DNA of 64,000 bases from Lelliottia sp. WAP21 (GCF_020532665.2 NZ_JAIWPG020000013.1:62001-126000); one strand, 5' to 3'. Shown: positions 1-10,504, counted from the first letter of the stretch. Program-made: numbers and translations. Notes: generated by a model not told the origin, from the letters alone.

Positions 1-382
1 TGTTGCGGATGTACTGAACATTTTCCGCTGCTTTGGTGAGGCAGAGGTCATCGCTGAATCGATGATTCATCCTGTGGTGGGCGTCAGTGGCTCTGCACCG
101 GCGTATGTGTTTATGTTTATCGAAGCCATGGCCGATGCTGCGGTACTGGGCGGAATGCCTCGTGCGCAGGCCTATAAGTTTGCTGCTCAGGCGGTGATGG
201 GCTCAGCCAAAATGGTCCTGGAAACGGGTAAACACCCCGGTGAACTGAAAGATATGGTCTGCTCGCCTGGCGGAACAACCATCGAAGCGGTACGTGTACT
301 GGAAGAGCGAGGGTTCCGCGCCGCCGTCATTGAAGCCATGACGAAATGCATGGAAAAATCAGAGCATCTGAGCAAATCCTGA
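1..382 (+). CDS. proC: Pyrroline-5-carboxylate reductase, C-terminal part (cut by window edge)
   Basis: ProC makes proline from pyrroline-5-carboxylate with NADPH in the cytoplasm, the last step of proline synthesis. Frame 2 is open from the window edge (VADVLNIFRCFGEAEV onward) to a TGA at 380-382, about 126 residues of a family usually near 270. The visible part is the C-terminal dimerisation and active-site domain, with the family stretches HPVVGVSGSAPAYVF and DMVCSPGGTTIEAVRVL. The N-terminal NADPH-binding Rossmann fold lies outside the window. It converges on dgcC with only a 14-bp gap. The identification is secure. Confidence 0.95.
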   Translation, partial: VADVLNIFRCFGEAEVIAESMIHPVVGVSGSAPAYVFMFIEAMADAAVLGGMPRAQAYKFAAQAVMGSAKMVLETGKHPGELKDMVCSPGGTTIEAVRVLEERGFRAAVIEAMTKCMEKSEHLSKS

Positions 383-396
383 CCGGAAGCCGGACG

Positions 397-1512
397 TCAG
401 GCAGCCACTTCGGTGCGATTACGTCCGGCATTTTTCGCTTTATAAAGCGCCACATCCGCGGCTTTGAGCCACTCCCGATAGTGACCAAATGCGGGCGTCC
501 AGGGGGCTATCCCCACGCTTATCCTCAGCCTGACCTGTGGCGCGTTGGGTAAAGTGAATGCCTGCAGGCGCTCATGCACCCGTGACATCGCGGCAATAGC
601 ACTCTCCGCAGGCGTGCCGCTCATGATCACCGCAAACTCATCTCCACCAAATCGACCGATAATGTCTCCGGCCCGGAGCGTCAGTTGGATCTGCCGCGTG
701 ACCGCAATAATGGCTTCGTCGCCGACGTCATGCCCCCAGGTGTCGTTAATACTTTTAAAATGATCGATATCGATAATCAACATCGTGGCGGGGCTTTGGT
801 TACGGCGGCAGGTATCAAAGGCCGTGTGCAATAACATTTCCCAGTGCCGCCGGTTAAATACGCCCGTCATCCCATCGCGGGTACTCATCTTCTCAAGGCG
901 CTGTTTGTGTTCAGCCAGGCGAATGGCCGTCAGGTAACTAATCCAGGCAAAAAGGAGGGGGTAAAGCACGATGACCGGCAGTGTGAGGCCTGTTTCAAGC
1001 GGAGAAACCGCCCACGTGAGCGGGGTTGCGGAAAGCTGAAGCGTCACCACCGCAGAGAGGATGACCATCGCCATCCCGGCGATAAACAGCCTGACCCCGC
1101 CTGCTCCCATCATGTTCATGCCGATCATCATGACCAGTGCCGCACTCGGCAACATGCTGGCCCCCATCAGGCCAATCCAGATACCGGCAATAATGGCATC
1201 AGCCTTAAGGTTCATGATTTCACTGCCGCGAGGATCGGCGGACCGACAGGCTCTTTGCCAGGCTAAATGTGGCCAGACAAAGGCCCAGCCGACCAAAAAA
1301 AGCCACCATCCGCCGGGCGGTGCCTGGATAACCAATACGCCAGCAATCGGAAAAAACATCGCCGCCAGGCCGCATATTCGCGGCAGCCGAATGCGTCGGG
1401 CAAACCGTATGCCGGAGCAATGGCGATCATCCTGAGTAAAATGCTTATGCCACTCTTCACAGGTGATGTCGGAGTTGTAATAGTTTTCATCATTCATGAT
1501 TTTTGGGAACAT
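397..1512 (-). CDS. dgcC: Diguanylate cyclase DgcC (AdrA), activates cellulose synthesis
   Basis: This inner-membrane enzyme makes cyclic di-GMP from two GTP. In Escherichia and Salmonella it is expressed under CsgD and switches on cellulose synthase. The 371-residue protein has an N-terminal MASE2-type membrane region (roughly residues 40-200, several hydrophobic segments) and a C-terminal GGDEF domain (about 210-370). The domain shows DIDHFKSINDTWGHDVGDEA, and GRFGGDEFAVIM has the active-site loop intact, so it should be catalytically active. The start MFPKIMNDEN matches the E. coli protein; the ribosome-binding site is weak. The length is normal for the family. Its position between proC and psiF is conserved. 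Confidence 0.95.
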   Translation of the reverse strand: MFPKIMNDENYYNSDITCEEWHKHFTQDDRHCSGIRFARRIRLPRICGLAAMFFPIAGVLVIQAPPGGWWLFLVGWAFVWPHLAWQRACRSADPRGSEIMNLKADAIIAGIWIGLMGASMLPSAALVMMIGMNMMGAGGVRLFIAGMAMVILSAVVTLQLSATPLTWAVSPLETGLTLPVIVLYPLLFAWISYLTAIRLAEHKQRLEKMSTRDGMTGVFNRRHWEMLLHTAFDTCRRNQSPATMLIIDIDHFKSINDTWGHDVGDEAIIAVTRQIQLTLRAGDIIGRFGGDEFAVIMSGTPAESAIAAMSRVHERLQAFTLPNAPQVRLRISVGIAPWTPAFGHYREWLKAADVALYKAKNAGRNRTEVAA

Positions 1513-1601
1513 TCTGAAACATTTCCCAAATTATAGAGACGGGGTTTGCAGAGGAAGTATGAAATTTCGGGTGAGTCATGACAGCCACTCACCCGTAAGG
1601 A

Positions 1602-1922
1602 CTACACTTTTTTCTTCAGGCAGGCGCTCATAAACTTACTGCGATCGTCACCTTTAAGCATTTGATTTGTGGCTTGCTCATTACATTCACGCATCTTTTG
1701 CTGTTGTGGCGTCAGGCTCTTCTCGCCGGGTTTAGTGCTGCTGTTTTTCAGGCAATCGCTCATGTACGTTTTGCGCGCATCGCCTTTCAGCGTCTGTGAG
1801 GTGGCTTGCTGATTGCATGTTGTCATACGCTGTTGCTGAGGGGTGAGGGTCTTCTCCGCCGCATTCGCTGACGACATAAGAAACAGACCTGAGAGCAGGG
1901 TAACCAGTAATGTGATTTTCAT
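1602..1922 (-). CDS. psiF: Phosphate starvation-inducible protein PsiF
   Basis: PsiF is a small exported protein of unknown biochemical role, induced by phosphate starvation together with phoA. The 106-residue product starts with a signal peptide ending near SSANA|AE. Two tandem PsiF repeats follow, each with an LTPQQQ[RK]M..CN[QE]QAT core and a conserved cysteine pair, as expected for the family. An AAGGATG ribosome-binding site precedes the ATG. It lies 93 bp downstream of phoA on the same strand, separated from it by a strong hairpin terminator (1971-2005), so read-through or a separate start is needed for expression. Confidence 0.92.
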   Translation of the reverse strand: MKITLLVTLLSGLFLMSSANAAEKTLTPQQQRMTTCNQQATSQTLKGDARKTYMSDCLKNSSTKPGEKSLTPQQQKMRECNEQATNQMLKGDDRSKFMSACLKKKV

Positions 1923-1970
1923 TGCACCATCCTTATATGAAGGTTCACAGTAAGTCTGGTTCGTAGCGGG

Positions 1971-2005
1971 AAAAAAGCCACCCGGTGGAAACGGATTCCA
2001 CCGGG
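1971..2005 (-). terminator. Hairpin terminator after phoA
   Basis: A perfect 10-bp stem (1981-1990 with 1996-2005, loop of 5) lies just after the phoA stop. In the phoA direction it is followed by TGGC and a run of six T. This is a standard intrinsic terminator. It sits between phoA and psiF and may partly separate their expression. Confidence 0.82.
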
Positions 2006-2015
2006 AATGTCACGA

Positions 2016-3431
2016 TTATTTCAGGTTCAGCGCCGCTTTCATGGTGTAAAACAGATCGGTTTGATCGGTCAGCCCAACCACGTTAGCCGCATGAGGACCA
2101 TAGGCTGCGATACGTAACTGCGCGCCGGTATGTTCCATTGATTCTTCCTCGGAGTTGCCGTAGCTCATCACCATTACCGCACCATCTTTGGTCGTCAGCG
2201 CCTGCGTCAGACCCGGCGCTTTGGTATCCGGGGCCACAATCTGGCTGGCGTGGGCGTGGTCAGCGGTGACAATGACCAGAGTGTTTCCGTCTTTTTTGGC
2301 AAATTCCAGAGCCTTTTGTACGGCTTCATCAAGATCGACCGTCTCGCCAATCTGTCCGCACGGATTTGCAGCGTGATCCTGCTTGTCGATGGAGGCCCCT
2401 TCAACCTGCAGGAAGAACCCTTTATCGTTTTTACTGAGCAAGGAGATGGCTTTCTCGGTCATTGCAGCCAGCGTCGGGACGCTGGCGTTACGTTCCGGAT
2501 TAGCAGTACAGGTGACCGCGGGTTTATCGAGGTTGCCATGATAAGAAGCTTTTGGCCCTTCCCAGCGAACGGGCATATTGCCCTCAGAGAACAGACCCAG
2601 CAGAGGTTTGTCCTGGTTTGCTTCGGTGATCGCCTCCAGAGAGGCTGCATCACTGACCATCTGGTAGCCCCTCACCTGCGCCTGTTCACGCAGCGTTTTG
2701 CCCTGCCACTCGCCTGCCGTGGCGGTCTCCATGAAACTCTTCGCCCCGCCGCCCAGCGTGACATCGGCACGCGCATTCAGCAATTGTTCGGTGATTGAAC
2801 CTTTGCCGCCTTTTTCCAGCGCGTTGGTCGGGCATTTTTCAGTCGTGATCGACGGCGCATAGCATTTACGTGAAGTCACGTGGGCTACCAGTGCTGCCGG
2901 CGTAGCATCCTGAAGCTCAGCCGTAGAGACATTACCCGTCGCCAGTCCGGCGGATTTTGCCAGTTCGAGAAGGGTTTGATGATCTTTTTCGTGAATGTCG
3001 ACCCCGAGCGCACCGTTATAGGTTTTCACGCCGGTGGTCCACGCGGTGGCCGATGCCGCCGAATCGGTGACGTAATCCGGTTTGCCGGTTTTTTTATCCA
3101 GCGCATAATGCGTGTATTGTCCGGTTAACGGTAACGCATCAATACCTTTAAAAAAGCCACCTGCGCCTTCAGCGTAATTTCGTGCAGCGGTAATTTCAGA
3201 ATCACCCATCCCGTCGCCAATGAGCAGAATAATATTCTTAGCCGTTTTGTCATTGAGCGATGCACGAATGGCAGCGGTTTGATCGCCCGTAAGACGACGC
3301 GCGCCGCCAGGCTCGGTTATATTGCCCTGTGCAGCCCGGTTTTCCAGCACGCTGGTCTGAGTCGTGTCAGCGTAAAGGGCCGAAGTAAATAATAACGGAA
3401 TTAATGCGATAGTCAGTGCGCTCTGTTTCAC
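2016..3431 (-). CDS. phoA: Periplasmic alkaline phosphatase
   Basis: PhoA hydrolyses phosphomonoesters in the periplasm and releases phosphate for uptake; the enzyme is a zinc- and magnesium-dependent homodimer. The nucleophile motif [13 protein letters not shown], the metal ligands in [10 protein letters not shown] and [10 protein letters not shown], and the disulfide cysteines are all visible. The chosen start is a GTG at 3431, giving [20 protein letters not shown] as signal peptide and 471 residues, the usual length. It is preceded by TGGAG 9 bp upstream. A longer reading frame from 3497 would run through the promoter and is rejected. A Pho box lies upstream. Confidence 0.97.
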   Translation of the reverse strand: MKQSALTIALIPLLFTSALYADTTQTSVLENRAAQGNITEPGGARRLTGDQTAAIRASLNDKTAKNIILLIGDGMGDSEITAARNYAEGAGGFFKGIDALPLTGQYTHYALDKKTGKPDYVTDSAASATAWTTGVKTYNGALGVDIHEKDHQTLLELAKSAGLATGNVSTAELQDATPAALVAHVTSRKCYAPSITTEKCPTNALEKGGKGSITEQLLNARADVTLGGGAKSFMETATAGEWQGKTLREQAQVRGYQMVSDAASLEAITEANQDKPLLGLFSEGNMPVRWEGPKASYHGNLDKPAVTCTANPERNASVPTLAAMTEKAISLLSKNDKGFFLQVEGASIDKQDHAANPCGQIGETVDLDEAVQKALEFAKKDGNTLVIVTADHAHASQIVAPDTKAPGLTQALTTKDGAVMVMSYGNSEEESMEHTGAQLRIAAYGPHAANVVGLTDQTDLFYTMKAALNLK

Positions 3432-3474
3432 TTTATTTTCTCCATGTACAAATACATAAAAAATAAACAGAGCG

Positions 3475-3509
3475 ACTATAGGCATATCACATGACAATTC
3501 TATGACAAG
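3475..3509 (-). promoter_or_regulatory. phoA promoter with Pho box (PhoB site)
   Basis: On the minus strand, CTTGTCATAGAATTGTCATG (3490-3509) matches the PhoB consensus of two CTGTCAT-like repeats spaced 11 bp apart. A -10 hexamer TATAGT (3475-3480) follows about 10 bp downstream, as in E. coli phoA, and there is no good -35 element. This predicts induction of phoA by phosphate limitation through PhoBR. Confidence 0.88.
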
Positions 3510-3529
3510 ATTTTTTAGCGTAAAACGGG

Positions 3530-3790
3530 CTAGCTACGGGGATGACGTAAGAGCTTCTTTACATATTGCTGTAGCATTTCGCTATCCTGAACCGGCACTT
3601 GAGAGTCGGGCCTGGCAGCCTCCAGAGCGCCTTCGACGCTTTTAATCAAGGCCTGTTGTTCGTTTTGCGCCATCTGTCGTAACAGAGCGGTGACGACAAT
3701 TTCGAGCGCTTCAACCTGAGCAACCAGTTCTTTAGATTCTTCTTCCTTTTGAGCAAGCTTAACCAGCAACTCCGCAATGAGATTTTTCAT
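3530..3790 (-). CDS. iraP: Anti-adaptor protein IraP (RpoS stabiliser)
   Basis: IraP binds the adaptor RssB and so blocks delivery of sigma-S to ClpXP, raising RpoS during phosphate starvation. The 86-residue product begins [20 protein letters not shown] and is largely heptad-like and coiled-coil in character through residue ~50. It ends [11 protein letters not shown], closely matching E. coli IraP along its length. AAGGAAATAGCAG precedes the ATG. Its position next to phoA fits the phosphate theme of the block. Confidence 0.93.
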   Translation of the reverse strand: MKNLIAELLVKLAQKEEESKELVAQVEALEIVVTALLRQMAQNEQQALIKSVEGALEAARPDSQVPVQDSEMLQQYVKKLLRHPRS

Positions 3791-4025
3791 CTGCTATTTC
3801 CTTATCCTGTTTTTGCTGACGTTAACACTCCGGACGAATATTGCAAAGAGGCGAAAAGTATTATCTTTATAAAAAAACATGCTATGTCGCAAATACGTAT
3901 AATATAATTCGGGCGAAACGTTTTTCTATTATAAAAAACAATCACACAAGCCCTTATTATTAGTGATCGCCGCCTCATTTTTTGCTTCAAAAGAGGCGGC
4001 ACCCTACATCATATATTCTTACACG

Positions 4026-5252
4026 TTACGTTGAGCGACGCTGCCGTTGCTCGCGCTGGCGTAGGGCAATGGCAAGCTGAACAATGTTCAGTAATACCAC
4101 GACTGCCGTGGCAGCAAACACCCAGCGGAATCCGGCCATTGCAGATACGCTGGCACCGATCAACGGCCCGGCGACGTTCCCAAGATACATAAACGACTGG
4201 TTATAACCAAAGATGCGGCCTGAGACCTGGTCGCTTGAATACTTCAGCAATAAGGTTTGCACCGCAGGCAACATTGCGCCATCGGCAAACCCAAGCAGAA
4301 AACGTAACACGCCAAGCTGCAGCGGCGTGGTGACAAACGACATAGCAAAAAAGAGCACCACGGCAAAGATCAACGTCGCCATCAGGATTCGCGCGGTGCC
4401 AATCCGATCGCCAAGTTTGCCCAGGCGCGGAGCAGAAATTAACGCGGAGACGCCCGGCACGGCGGCGATCATGCCACTCAGGAAAGCGATGTTGGTGCTG
4501 TGGGGCTCCATGGATTGAATAAATAACGCCAGAATGGGGCCAACGGAACCATTACAAAGTTGTATGACCATGGTCGTGACAAACAGGCTTATCATCAGTT
4601 TCGGGTAAGGTAGCGTCGCAAAAACGGCCCGGCCACTGAGGCGTTCAGCCTTGCTCACCGCAGGTCGCCCCCCCTCTTTAATCAAAAAGAGGGTCACCAG
4701 GAAGCTCACCATCAGCAACAATGCCGTGATGAAAAAGACGGCGCGCAAGCCAACATGGTCAGCGAGGAAGCCCCCCATCAGCGGCCCACCAATGACACCG
4801 CTAATCTGCGCCGTAGAGAGTGTACTGAGCGCCCACCCGCTGCGCTCTCTTGGCACCTGTGAGGCCACCAGCGCCATGGCGTTCGGGATATAGCCGGATG
4901 TCAGCCCCATCAGGGCTCGCAGGAAAAACAGCTGCCAGACGTTCGTGGCAAAGGCCTGCAGGAGAATCGCCACCGCCATCCCCAACGACGCCCGCAGCAG
5001 CATAAGCTTCCGCCCTTTCCGGTCAGCAAGGCTTCCCCACATGGGCGAGACGATGGCAGAGATCAGAAAGGTCACGCTGAAGGTCAGACCCGACCACATC
5101 GAGAGTGCCTCGTGTGACGTGACGCCAAGCTGTGCCACATACAGCGGCAGGAAGGGTAAAATCTGGCTAATCGCAAGGCCGGTAAAAAAACACCCGAACC
5201 AGACCGAGATAAGGTTAACTTTCCAGGATTCCATAAGGCGTACTATCTTCAT
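4026..5252 (-). CDS. MFS drug-efflux transporter, MdtG-like
   Basis: Major facilitator with about 12 membrane segments that resembles MdtG (YceE), a proton-driven exporter linked to fosfomycin and deoxycholate tolerance. Shared stretches are [39 protein letters not shown] (the MFS motif A loop) and [12 protein letters not shown]. The start is uncertain: ATG at 5252 gives 408 residues, the same as MdtG. ATG at 5234 gives MESWKVNL, and a longer frame begins at 5297. Neither preferred start has a strong ribosome-binding site. It is probably a paralogue rather than mdtG itself, because mdtG normally lies elsewhere. It sits with the next gene in an insertion between iraP and ddlA relative to E. 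coli. Confidence 0.82.
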   Translation of the reverse strand: MKIVRLMESWKVNLISVWFGCFFTGLAISQILPFLPLYVAQLGVTSHEALSMWSGLTFSVTFLISAIVSPMWGSLADRKGRKLMLLRASLGMAVAILLQAFATNVWQLFFLRALMGLTSGYIPNAMALVASQVPRERSGWALSTLSTAQISGVIGGPLMGGFLADHVGLRAVFFITALLLMVSFLVTLFLIKEGGRPAVSKAERLSGRAVFATLPYPKLMISLFVTTMVIQLCNGSVGPILALFIQSMEPHSTNIAFLSGMIAAVPGVSALISAPRLGKLGDRIGTARILMATLIFAVVLFFAMSFVTTPLQLGVLRFLLGFADGAMLPAVQTLLLKYSSDQVSGRIFGYNQSFMYLGNVAGPLIGASVSAMAGFRWVFAATAVVVLLNIVQLAIALRQREQRQRRST

Positions 5253-5403
5253 TTTTAGGCGAATTCGCCCACAGATTAGCAAGTTACGTTTGTACACGCG
5301 GTGTCAGAGATGCGGTTCAGCAGACTTTGGTTTTTTATCTTCCCAGTCATCATATTTGTGAAACAAGTCACACTTCATACGGTTATTGGCGGTGAATTAT
5401 GCT

Positions 5404-6087
5404 TTAACGACACAGGCCAAATCCACGCATACCCAGATGAAAATGGTTGGCGTGCGCCGCGTTATATTCAGGCCCAAGGCCGTTGCCATAGTAATCGCAA
5501 CTGGCGCTGAGCAGCGCCCGTAACCACGGCGATGTTTTATCGTCCCGCCAGCCGCGCAACACCGTGACGCGCTGTCCGTTGGCCAGCTGAAAGGCACTGA
5601 TATCAAGCGCATCAGCGGTGGCATGTTCACTGCGCCGTGCATCCGGACGGTGATAAATATTGCGGCAGGCGAAACTCCCCAGATGCTCGATGCGTGACAG
5701 CTCACTGCCCATCAGTTCTTTGGTCAGCGGTCGCGCCTGCTGCTGCACAAACAGGGCGGAACTGAGCGCCAGCGGGCAACTGGCGATGAAGCTGCTGCTC
5801 AGGCTAACGGGACCAAAGTTTCGTACCCGAACCACATGGGTCAGCGGGCAATCACCTGCGCTGTCTGCCATCGATTGTGTCTGAATGAGCTTTTTTTCGT
5901 TCGCCTGCGTCAGTAAATTTTCACAGGCCTCTGGCGTCAGACGACGCAGTTTGTATTGCGTGATTTTCCCTGGGGGATCATCCAGCGTCAGCGGCACAAA
6001 AGGATTGTAATACGACGGCAGCCAGCGATAGCCTGTCGCGGCGGCAGCGATAATCACCAGTCCTGTCAGCAGGCTTTTCCCTCTCAC
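5404..6087 (-). CDS. Extensin-like C-terminal domain protein (M15-type zinc peptidase fold)
   Basis: About 227 residues with an N-terminal hydrophobic anchor or signal (SLLTGLVIIAAAATGY), so it is periplasmic or membrane-tethered. The C-terminal half carries the extensin-like C family pattern SEHATADALDIS (H-x6-D), and NHFHLGMRGFGLCR supplies an HxH pair. These match the zinc ligands of M15 D-Ala-D-Ala peptidases (established for that fold). Four or more cysteines suggest disulfides. The start is GTG at 6087, because GAGGAG lies about 6 bp upstream; the GTG at 6093 would overlap it. It is divergent from ddlA. A cell-wall peptide hydrolase role is inference. Confidence 0.78.
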   Translation of the reverse strand: MRGKSLLTGLVIIAAAATGYRWLPSYYNPFVPLTLDDPPGKITQYKLRRLTPEACENLLTQANEKKLIQTQSMADSAGDCPLTHVVRVRNFGPVSLSSSFIASCPLALSSALFVQQQARPLTKELMGSELSRIEHLGSFACRNIYHRPDARRSEHATADALDISAFQLANGQRVTVLRGWRDDKTSPWLRALLSASCDYYGNGLGPEYNAAHANHFHLGMRGFGLCR

Positions 6088-6189
6088 GTTCACTCCTCTT
6101 TAAACCCTTAAACATTATGGCAGAAGGCGGCGAAACCCACCGGGCATCGTGATATGTTATAGGCTTTTGACAGACTGGAAGAGTGTGAG

Positions 6190-7290
6190 ATGGCGAAGCA
6201 GCGGGTTGGAATTGTCTTTGGGGGAAAATCGGCGGAACACGAAGTATCACTGCAATCGGCCAAAAATATTGTCGATGCCATTGATAAAAACCGTTTCGAT
6301 ATTGTCCTGTTGGGTATTGATAAACAGGGTAAGTGGCACGTCAACGATGCCAGCCAGTATCTGTTAAATGCTAACGATCCGGCGCATATCGCCCTCAATC
6401 CTTCTGACGTGAGTGTGGCGACGGTGCCTGGCGTGGCACAAGGGCAATTGATCGACGCCGGGAACGCCAGCGCGCTGGCGCAAATTGACGTTATTTTCCC
6501 GATTGTTCATGGCACGCTGGGCGAAGATGGATCGCTGCAGGGCATGCTGCGGATGGCAAATTTACCGTTCGTCGGATCGGATGTTCTGGGATCTGCCGCC
6601 TGCATGGATAAAGACGTGACCAAACGTCTGCTCCGCGACGCCGGGCTGAATATCGCCCCCTTTGTGACGCTCACGCAGGCCAATCGGGATAAACACAGCT
6701 TCGCACAAATCGCTGGGCAGTTAGGCCTGCCGCTGTTCGTTAAACCCGCCAACCAGGGCTCTTCCGTTGGCGTAAGCAAAGTGACTAGCGAAGCGCAGTT
6801 CGCCGATGCCGTGCGTCTGGCATTCGAATTTGATCGCAAAGTGGTGGTTGAGCAGGGTATTCAGGGCCGTGAAATTGAGTGCGCCGTGCTGGGGAATGAT
6901 TTCCCGGAGGCCAGCACCTGCGGCGAAGTCGTGTTAAATAGCGATTTCTACTCATACGACACTAAGTACATTGATGATGTGGGCGCGCAGGTTGTGGTCC
7001 CGGCAGCACTGGATCCCGACGTGAATGACAAGATCCGGGCGATCGCTATTGAAGCCTACCAGACGCTGGGCTGCGAAGGAATGGCGCGAGTGGATGTCTT
7101 CCTGACCCCTGACAACGAGGTGGTGATCAACGAGATCAATACCTTACCCGGGTTCACCAATATCAGTATGTACCCAAAATTATGGCAGGCGAGCGGCCTT
7201 AGCTACCCGTCATTAATCACCCGTCTGATTGAACTGGCGCTGGAGCGTCACGCTGCCAACAGCGCCCTGAAAAATTCCGTTAGTGGCTAA
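6190..7290 (+). CDS. ddlA: D-alanine--D-alanine ligase A
   Basis: DdlA joins two D-alanines with ATP to make the peptidoglycan precursor dipeptide in the cytoplasm. The 366-residue protein shows the ATP-grasp layout: an N-terminal domain ([19 protein letters not shown]), the central [14 protein letters not shown] and the C-terminal metal-binding [11 protein letters not shown]. Its length is that of the DdlA type rather than the shorter DdlB. GGAAGAG lies about 8 bp before the ATG. Its 3' end overlaps convergent yaiZ by 4 bp. Confidence 0.97.
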   Translation: MAKQRVGIVFGGKSAEHEVSLQSAKNIVDAIDKNRFDIVLLGIDKQGKWHVNDASQYLLNANDPAHIALNPSDVSVATVPGVAQGQLIDAGNASALAQIDVIFPIVHGTLGEDGSLQGMLRMANLPFVGSDVLGSAACMDKDVTKRLLRDAGLNIAPFVTLTQANRDKHSFAQIAGQLGLPLFVKPANQGSSVGVSKVTSEAQFADAVRLAFEFDRKVVVEQGIQGREIECAVLGNDFPEASTCGEVVLNSDFYSYDTKYIDDVGAQVVVPAALDPDVNDKIRAIAIEAYQTLGCEGMARVDVFLTPDNEVVINEINTLPGFTNISMYPKLWQASGLSYPSLITRLIELALERHAANSALKNSVSG

Positions 7291-7523
7291 TCTGTTTTAG
7301 CGGAGTGTTCCGTCTCCGCCGTCGGCGCCTCTTCTGGCCGACGGCGGATAATGAATCCTGCCAGCCAAAAACTGATTACCCACGTCACCAGTCCTACTGC
7401 ATAGGTTTGCCAGCCTTTCGCCTCAAATCCCAACAGACCGACAATCCCATTCAGAATAAAGATAAGCCCAATCGCAAAGGCATAGTAGTGCCAGTCACGG
7501 CGTAATTTGGAAGTGAGTTTCAT
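7287..7523 (-). CDS. yaiZ: Small inner-membrane protein YaiZ
   Basis: 78 residues, with [19 protein letters not shown] and [20 protein letters not shown] forming two membrane segments, closely matching E. coli YaiZ. The function is unknown in any species known to me. The C-terminal tail is charged and is slightly longer than the E. coli version. It is convergent with ddlA, overlapping the stop by 4 bp. Confidence 0.9.
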   Translation of the reverse strand: MKLTSKLRRDWHYYAFAIGLIFILNGIVGLLGFEAKGWQTYAVGLVTWVISFWLAGFIIRRRPEEAPTAETEHSAKTD

Positions 7524-7770
7524 GACGACCCCGGCTGAAAAAAAACCATCCTCTCACAGTTTCATTCTGCGGTCTGTGTCGGATACGGAAATTCTTAAAT
7601 ACGAATCAATTTTAGTTAAGTCATGATTTTGTGACCTGATGCAGAAAATGGCGTTCCAGGCGCATTCCCTGGTGAAAATTACCACAATTCTGATATTGAC
7701 AAATGCTATGACCTGTCAGACTCACCCTGTATGACGAGAAGATGAACAGAGTGAAATTCGGGAGGTCTTT

Positions 7771-8079
7771 ATGGCTGACTTTACCTTGTCAAAACCGATT
7801 TTTGGCGGCAAACAACCAAAAACCTCTACGCCCGGCAATATCGCCTATGCCCTCTTTGTCTTATTCTGTTTCTGGGCTGGCTCGCAACTGCTGAACATAC
7901 TGGTGCATGCACCCGGCGTTTATGAACATCTGATGCAGGTCCAGGACTCTGGACGACCGCGCGTTGAGATTGGCTTTGGCGTCAGCACTCTTTTCGGGCT
8001 GATTCCTTTCCTGACAGGCTGTGCCATCCTTGGCGTCATCGCCCTGGCCCTTCGCTGGCGCCGTCGCGCTCAGTTTTAA
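7771..8079 (+). CDS. yaiY: Inner-membrane protein YaiY (DUF2755)
   Basis: 102 residues with two membrane segments ([21 protein letters not shown] and a C-terminal [20 protein letters not shown]) and a basic tail RWRRRAQF. It matches E. coli YaiY, which has no assigned function. GGGAGG stands about 7 bp before the ATG, a strong ribosome-binding site. It converges on yaiW with a 4-bp overlap. Confidence 0.92.
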   Translation: MADFTLSKPIFGGKQPKTSTPGNIAYALFVLFCFWAGSQLLNILVHAPGVYEHLMQVQDSGRPRVEIGFGVSTLFGLIPFLTGCAILGVIALALRWRRRAQF

Positions 8080-9176
8080 TTTAACCCCATACAGCGTGCC
8101 CGACGATCGTCAACGCGTTTTGCAAACCAGGCTGTGGTGAGGTTTCGCGTGATTTTCGGGCTTTCAAGCTGAATGCCAGGCAGGATTTCTGTCGGCAGCT
8201 CTTTGCCGGTTTTCTGGCTGGCGAGTTTGAAGACCTGCTGATAAAGATCGGTTTTCTCAAACGCAAGGCTGTCGCCTTTTTCAAGCTGATGGCGGATCTC
8301 GCTGTTGCTCATATCCAGCTTTATAGCCAGTTTCCGCACCGCTAATTCCGTGCTGCCCGCTTCTTTGCTGCCATAGGCAATGAGATCGCCATCCAGCGCC
8401 AGTTTGGTTCCGGTAGCGCGGCTTACCGCATTCTGGAAAGCGGCGTTACGACTGGCGTACCAGCCCGCATTGAAATCGGCAAACCGGTAGAGCGGCGCGC
8501 TGTAATTCGCCGGGTAGTTAAGCAGATGGTAGGTTCCAAACCACAATCCCCCCCGCAGAGAGAACACTTCCTGCCGCACGGTACCGTCTATTTTCCACGG
8601 GTACCCTGAGGTGTGTTTTTCAGCAAAGTCGATACTGACCTGCATCGGGCCGCCAGTATGTACCGGGTTAAGCGAACCAAACAGCTTCTGTCCCATCGGC
8701 ACCATATCGATAAAATCGTCGAAGATCGCGCTTAGCTGTTTCTCCGTTTTTACCGTATCAAGACGTTCGCTGTAGCTTTTGCCGTTGGGCGACGTGATTT
8801 TCAGCGCCGTATGCACCAGGAAGACCGGGATATGCATCGCATCAGCCCGACGATCGATCTCCTTCCAGGCTATCTTGTTCAAACCCGGCACGGCTGGATC
8901 GGACTGATACATCGACTCTTGCTGAGCCACCGCCAGCACCGAGCAGATATTCTCCTCGGTCGGGGCGATTTTCTGACTCTCGAAGGTTTTTGCCAGCACA
9001 ATCGCCCAGTCATCTCTGTCCTTCACGCTCGCCGGCATTTTCTGCCGTACTACGCTTGCCACATCCACCGGTTTTTCGCCCTTTTTCAGGGGAGCCGCGC
9101 CTTTATCCGCGCAGCCAGCCAGAATGAACGCTGCCAGCAACGACAACGGTAATGCGCGTGGTACAACAGTTGGCAT
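8076..9176 (-). CDS. yaiW: Outer-membrane lipoprotein YaiW (DUF1615)
   Basis: 366 residues with a lipoprotein signal: [14 protein letters not shown], with the lipobox cysteine at about residue 22. E. coli YaiW is a surface-exposed, palmitoylated lipoprotein. Together with SbmA it affects sensitivity to proline-rich antimicrobial peptides such as Bac7 (established for E. coli). It lies 14 bp downstream of sbmA and is very likely in one operon with it. AGGGAAAGACT precedes the ATG. Confidence 0.93.
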   Translation of the reverse strand: MPTVVPRALPLSLLAAFILAGCADKGAAPLKKGEKPVDVASVVRQKMPASVKDRDDWAIVLAKTFESQKIAPTEENICSVLAVAQQESMYQSDPAVPGLNKIAWKEIDRRADAMHIPVFLVHTALKITSPNGKSYSERLDTVKTEKQLSAIFDDFIDMVPMGQKLFGSLNPVHTGGPMQVSIDFAEKHTSGYPWKIDGTVRQEVFSLRGGLWFGTYHLLNYPANYSAPLYRFADFNAGWYASRNAAFQNAVSRATGTKLALDGDLIAYGSKEAGSTELAVRKLAIKLDMSNSEIRHQLEKGDSLAFEKTDLYQQVFKLASQKTGKELPTEILPGIQLESPKITRNLTTAWFAKRVDDRRARCMGLN

Positions 9177-9190
9177 AGTCTTTCCCTGTA

Positions 9191-10411
9191 TTACCCTAAG
9201 GTATGTGTCACTTCATGGAGATCCTGGTCATCCAGTTCACGTTCGAAGCTACGCAGACGTTTATAGATAGACATCAGTTCAACCAGCGTAGTCCATGAGC
9301 TAATCAAGTACTGGAATGAACCGCGAACCTGACCGAAGACGTTGGTGATTTGGGTCATCAGGCCCAGCGTAATCGTACCTGCGACAATCGACGGGAACAG
9401 CAGGAACAAGCCGAAAACGTTATCAACCTGCAAATATAAGATGCGGGCAATGTTGAAATACATGTAGTGGAAATAGAGGCGAAAATAGTTACGTCGCACC
9501 GCCCCGAACAACTCACGGACGGTCGGAGGAGAAGCGCGATTCGCATCATCTTCACCATAGACCAGCTCTTTACGATAAGCGGCTTCAACGCGCTGATTTT
9601 TGAACTCCAGCCCCGGCAGTTTAATCCCGACGACGGCCAGCAGGCCGGTCCCCATCAGTGACCAGACAATCGCCGCGATCACCAGACCATACGGCAAATG
9701 GCCAATAATGGGCAATTCAGGTACATGCGATGAAAGCGTGACCAGCACAGGCAGGAAGGCAATCAACGTCATAATGGCGTTAATAAAACTGACGCCCATA
9801 TCTTCCAGCGTAGAGGCAAAGCGCATGGTGTCTTCCTGTACACGCTGCGCGGCACCCTCAATGTGACGCAGATGCTGCCAGTGGGCCATATAATGTTCGT
9901 TCATGGCGGTACGCCAGCGGAAGACATAATGGCTGACGAAGAAATTATTCATCACCCCAATGATCACTGCAATCAGCGCGATGCCGAGGAATATACCCAC
10001 CTCATGATAGAACTGCTCGATGGTCACCTTATGCGGCGAACTGAGCGCCGACTGAATCAGATCGTAGAACGGCGCATACCAGGCATTGACCGCAACGCCC
10101 ACTTCCACCAGAAACCAGGTGACAAAGATAATCAGTGACGTCCCCAGAATGGACCAGTATTGCCAACGGTGTGGCGACCAGGTAAACCAGAAGAGTGCGA
10201 ACACGCTTACGCAGAGGGCATAGTAGCCATAGAAGAGCAGGTAGCTCGGTGACCAGAATCGTGCAGCGCTGACAGGTACGTCCCGGCTTGCACCTACCAG
10301 GCGTTCAACCCACGCCCCACCACCCGCCTGCCAGAAAATAACGGCGATCATTGCCCAAATAAATGCCGACAGGAAAAAAGGCCCTGGCTTTGGGAAAAAA
10401 GACTTGAACAT
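9191..10411 (-). CDS. sbmA: Peptide antibiotic transporter SbmA
   Basis: SbmA is a proton-driven inner-membrane importer of microcins B17 and J25, bleomycin and proline-rich peptides. The 406-residue protein has the membrane core of an ABC transporter without an ATPase domain. It opens [17 protein letters not shown] and contains [20 protein letters not shown] and [20 protein letters not shown] as in E. coli. ATG at 10411 is chosen because AAGGATGTAAC precedes it and the length equals the E. coli protein. A 21-codon upstream extension is rejected. A sigma-E-like promoter lies upstream. Confidence 0.96.
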   Translation of the reverse strand: MFKSFFPKPGPFFLSAFIWAMIAVIFWQAGGGAWVERLVGASRDVPVSAARFWSPSYLLFYGYYALCVSVFALFWFTWSPHRWQYWSILGTSLIIFVTWFLVEVGVAVNAWYAPFYDLIQSALSSPHKVTIEQFYHEVGIFLGIALIAVIIGVMNNFFVSHYVFRWRTAMNEHYMAHWQHLRHIEGAAQRVQEDTMRFASTLEDMGVSFINAIMTLIAFLPVLVTLSSHVPELPIIGHLPYGLVIAAIVWSLMGTGLLAVVGIKLPGLEFKNQRVEAAYRKELVYGEDDANRASPPTVRELFGAVRRNYFRLYFHYMYFNIARILYLQVDNVFGLFLLFPSIVAGTITLGLMTQITNVFGQVRGSFQYLISSWTTLVELMSIYKRLRSFERELDDQDLHEVTHTLG

Positions 10412-10504
10412 GTTACATCCTTCTCGTTGTTTTGGTTGCTGCTGTGTCCAACCTGTTAACGCAAAAGCAATCACTTACGCATCGCTCACCGGTGCGTGCA
10501 AAAA

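Noticed and set aside
844..1266. 140-codon plus-strand frame inside dgcC
   Set aside because: Antisense to a clearly recognised diguanylate cyclase. Typical of GC-rich shadow frames found throughout the window.
3802..4002. 66-codon minus-strand frame between iraP and the MFS gene
   Set aside because: AT-rich, with no ribosome-binding site and no family resemblance. Probably intergenic.
4026..5252. Calling the MFS gene mdtG
   Set aside because: Sequence resembles MdtG but differs at many positions, and the gene sits at another locus. It is better described as a paralogue.
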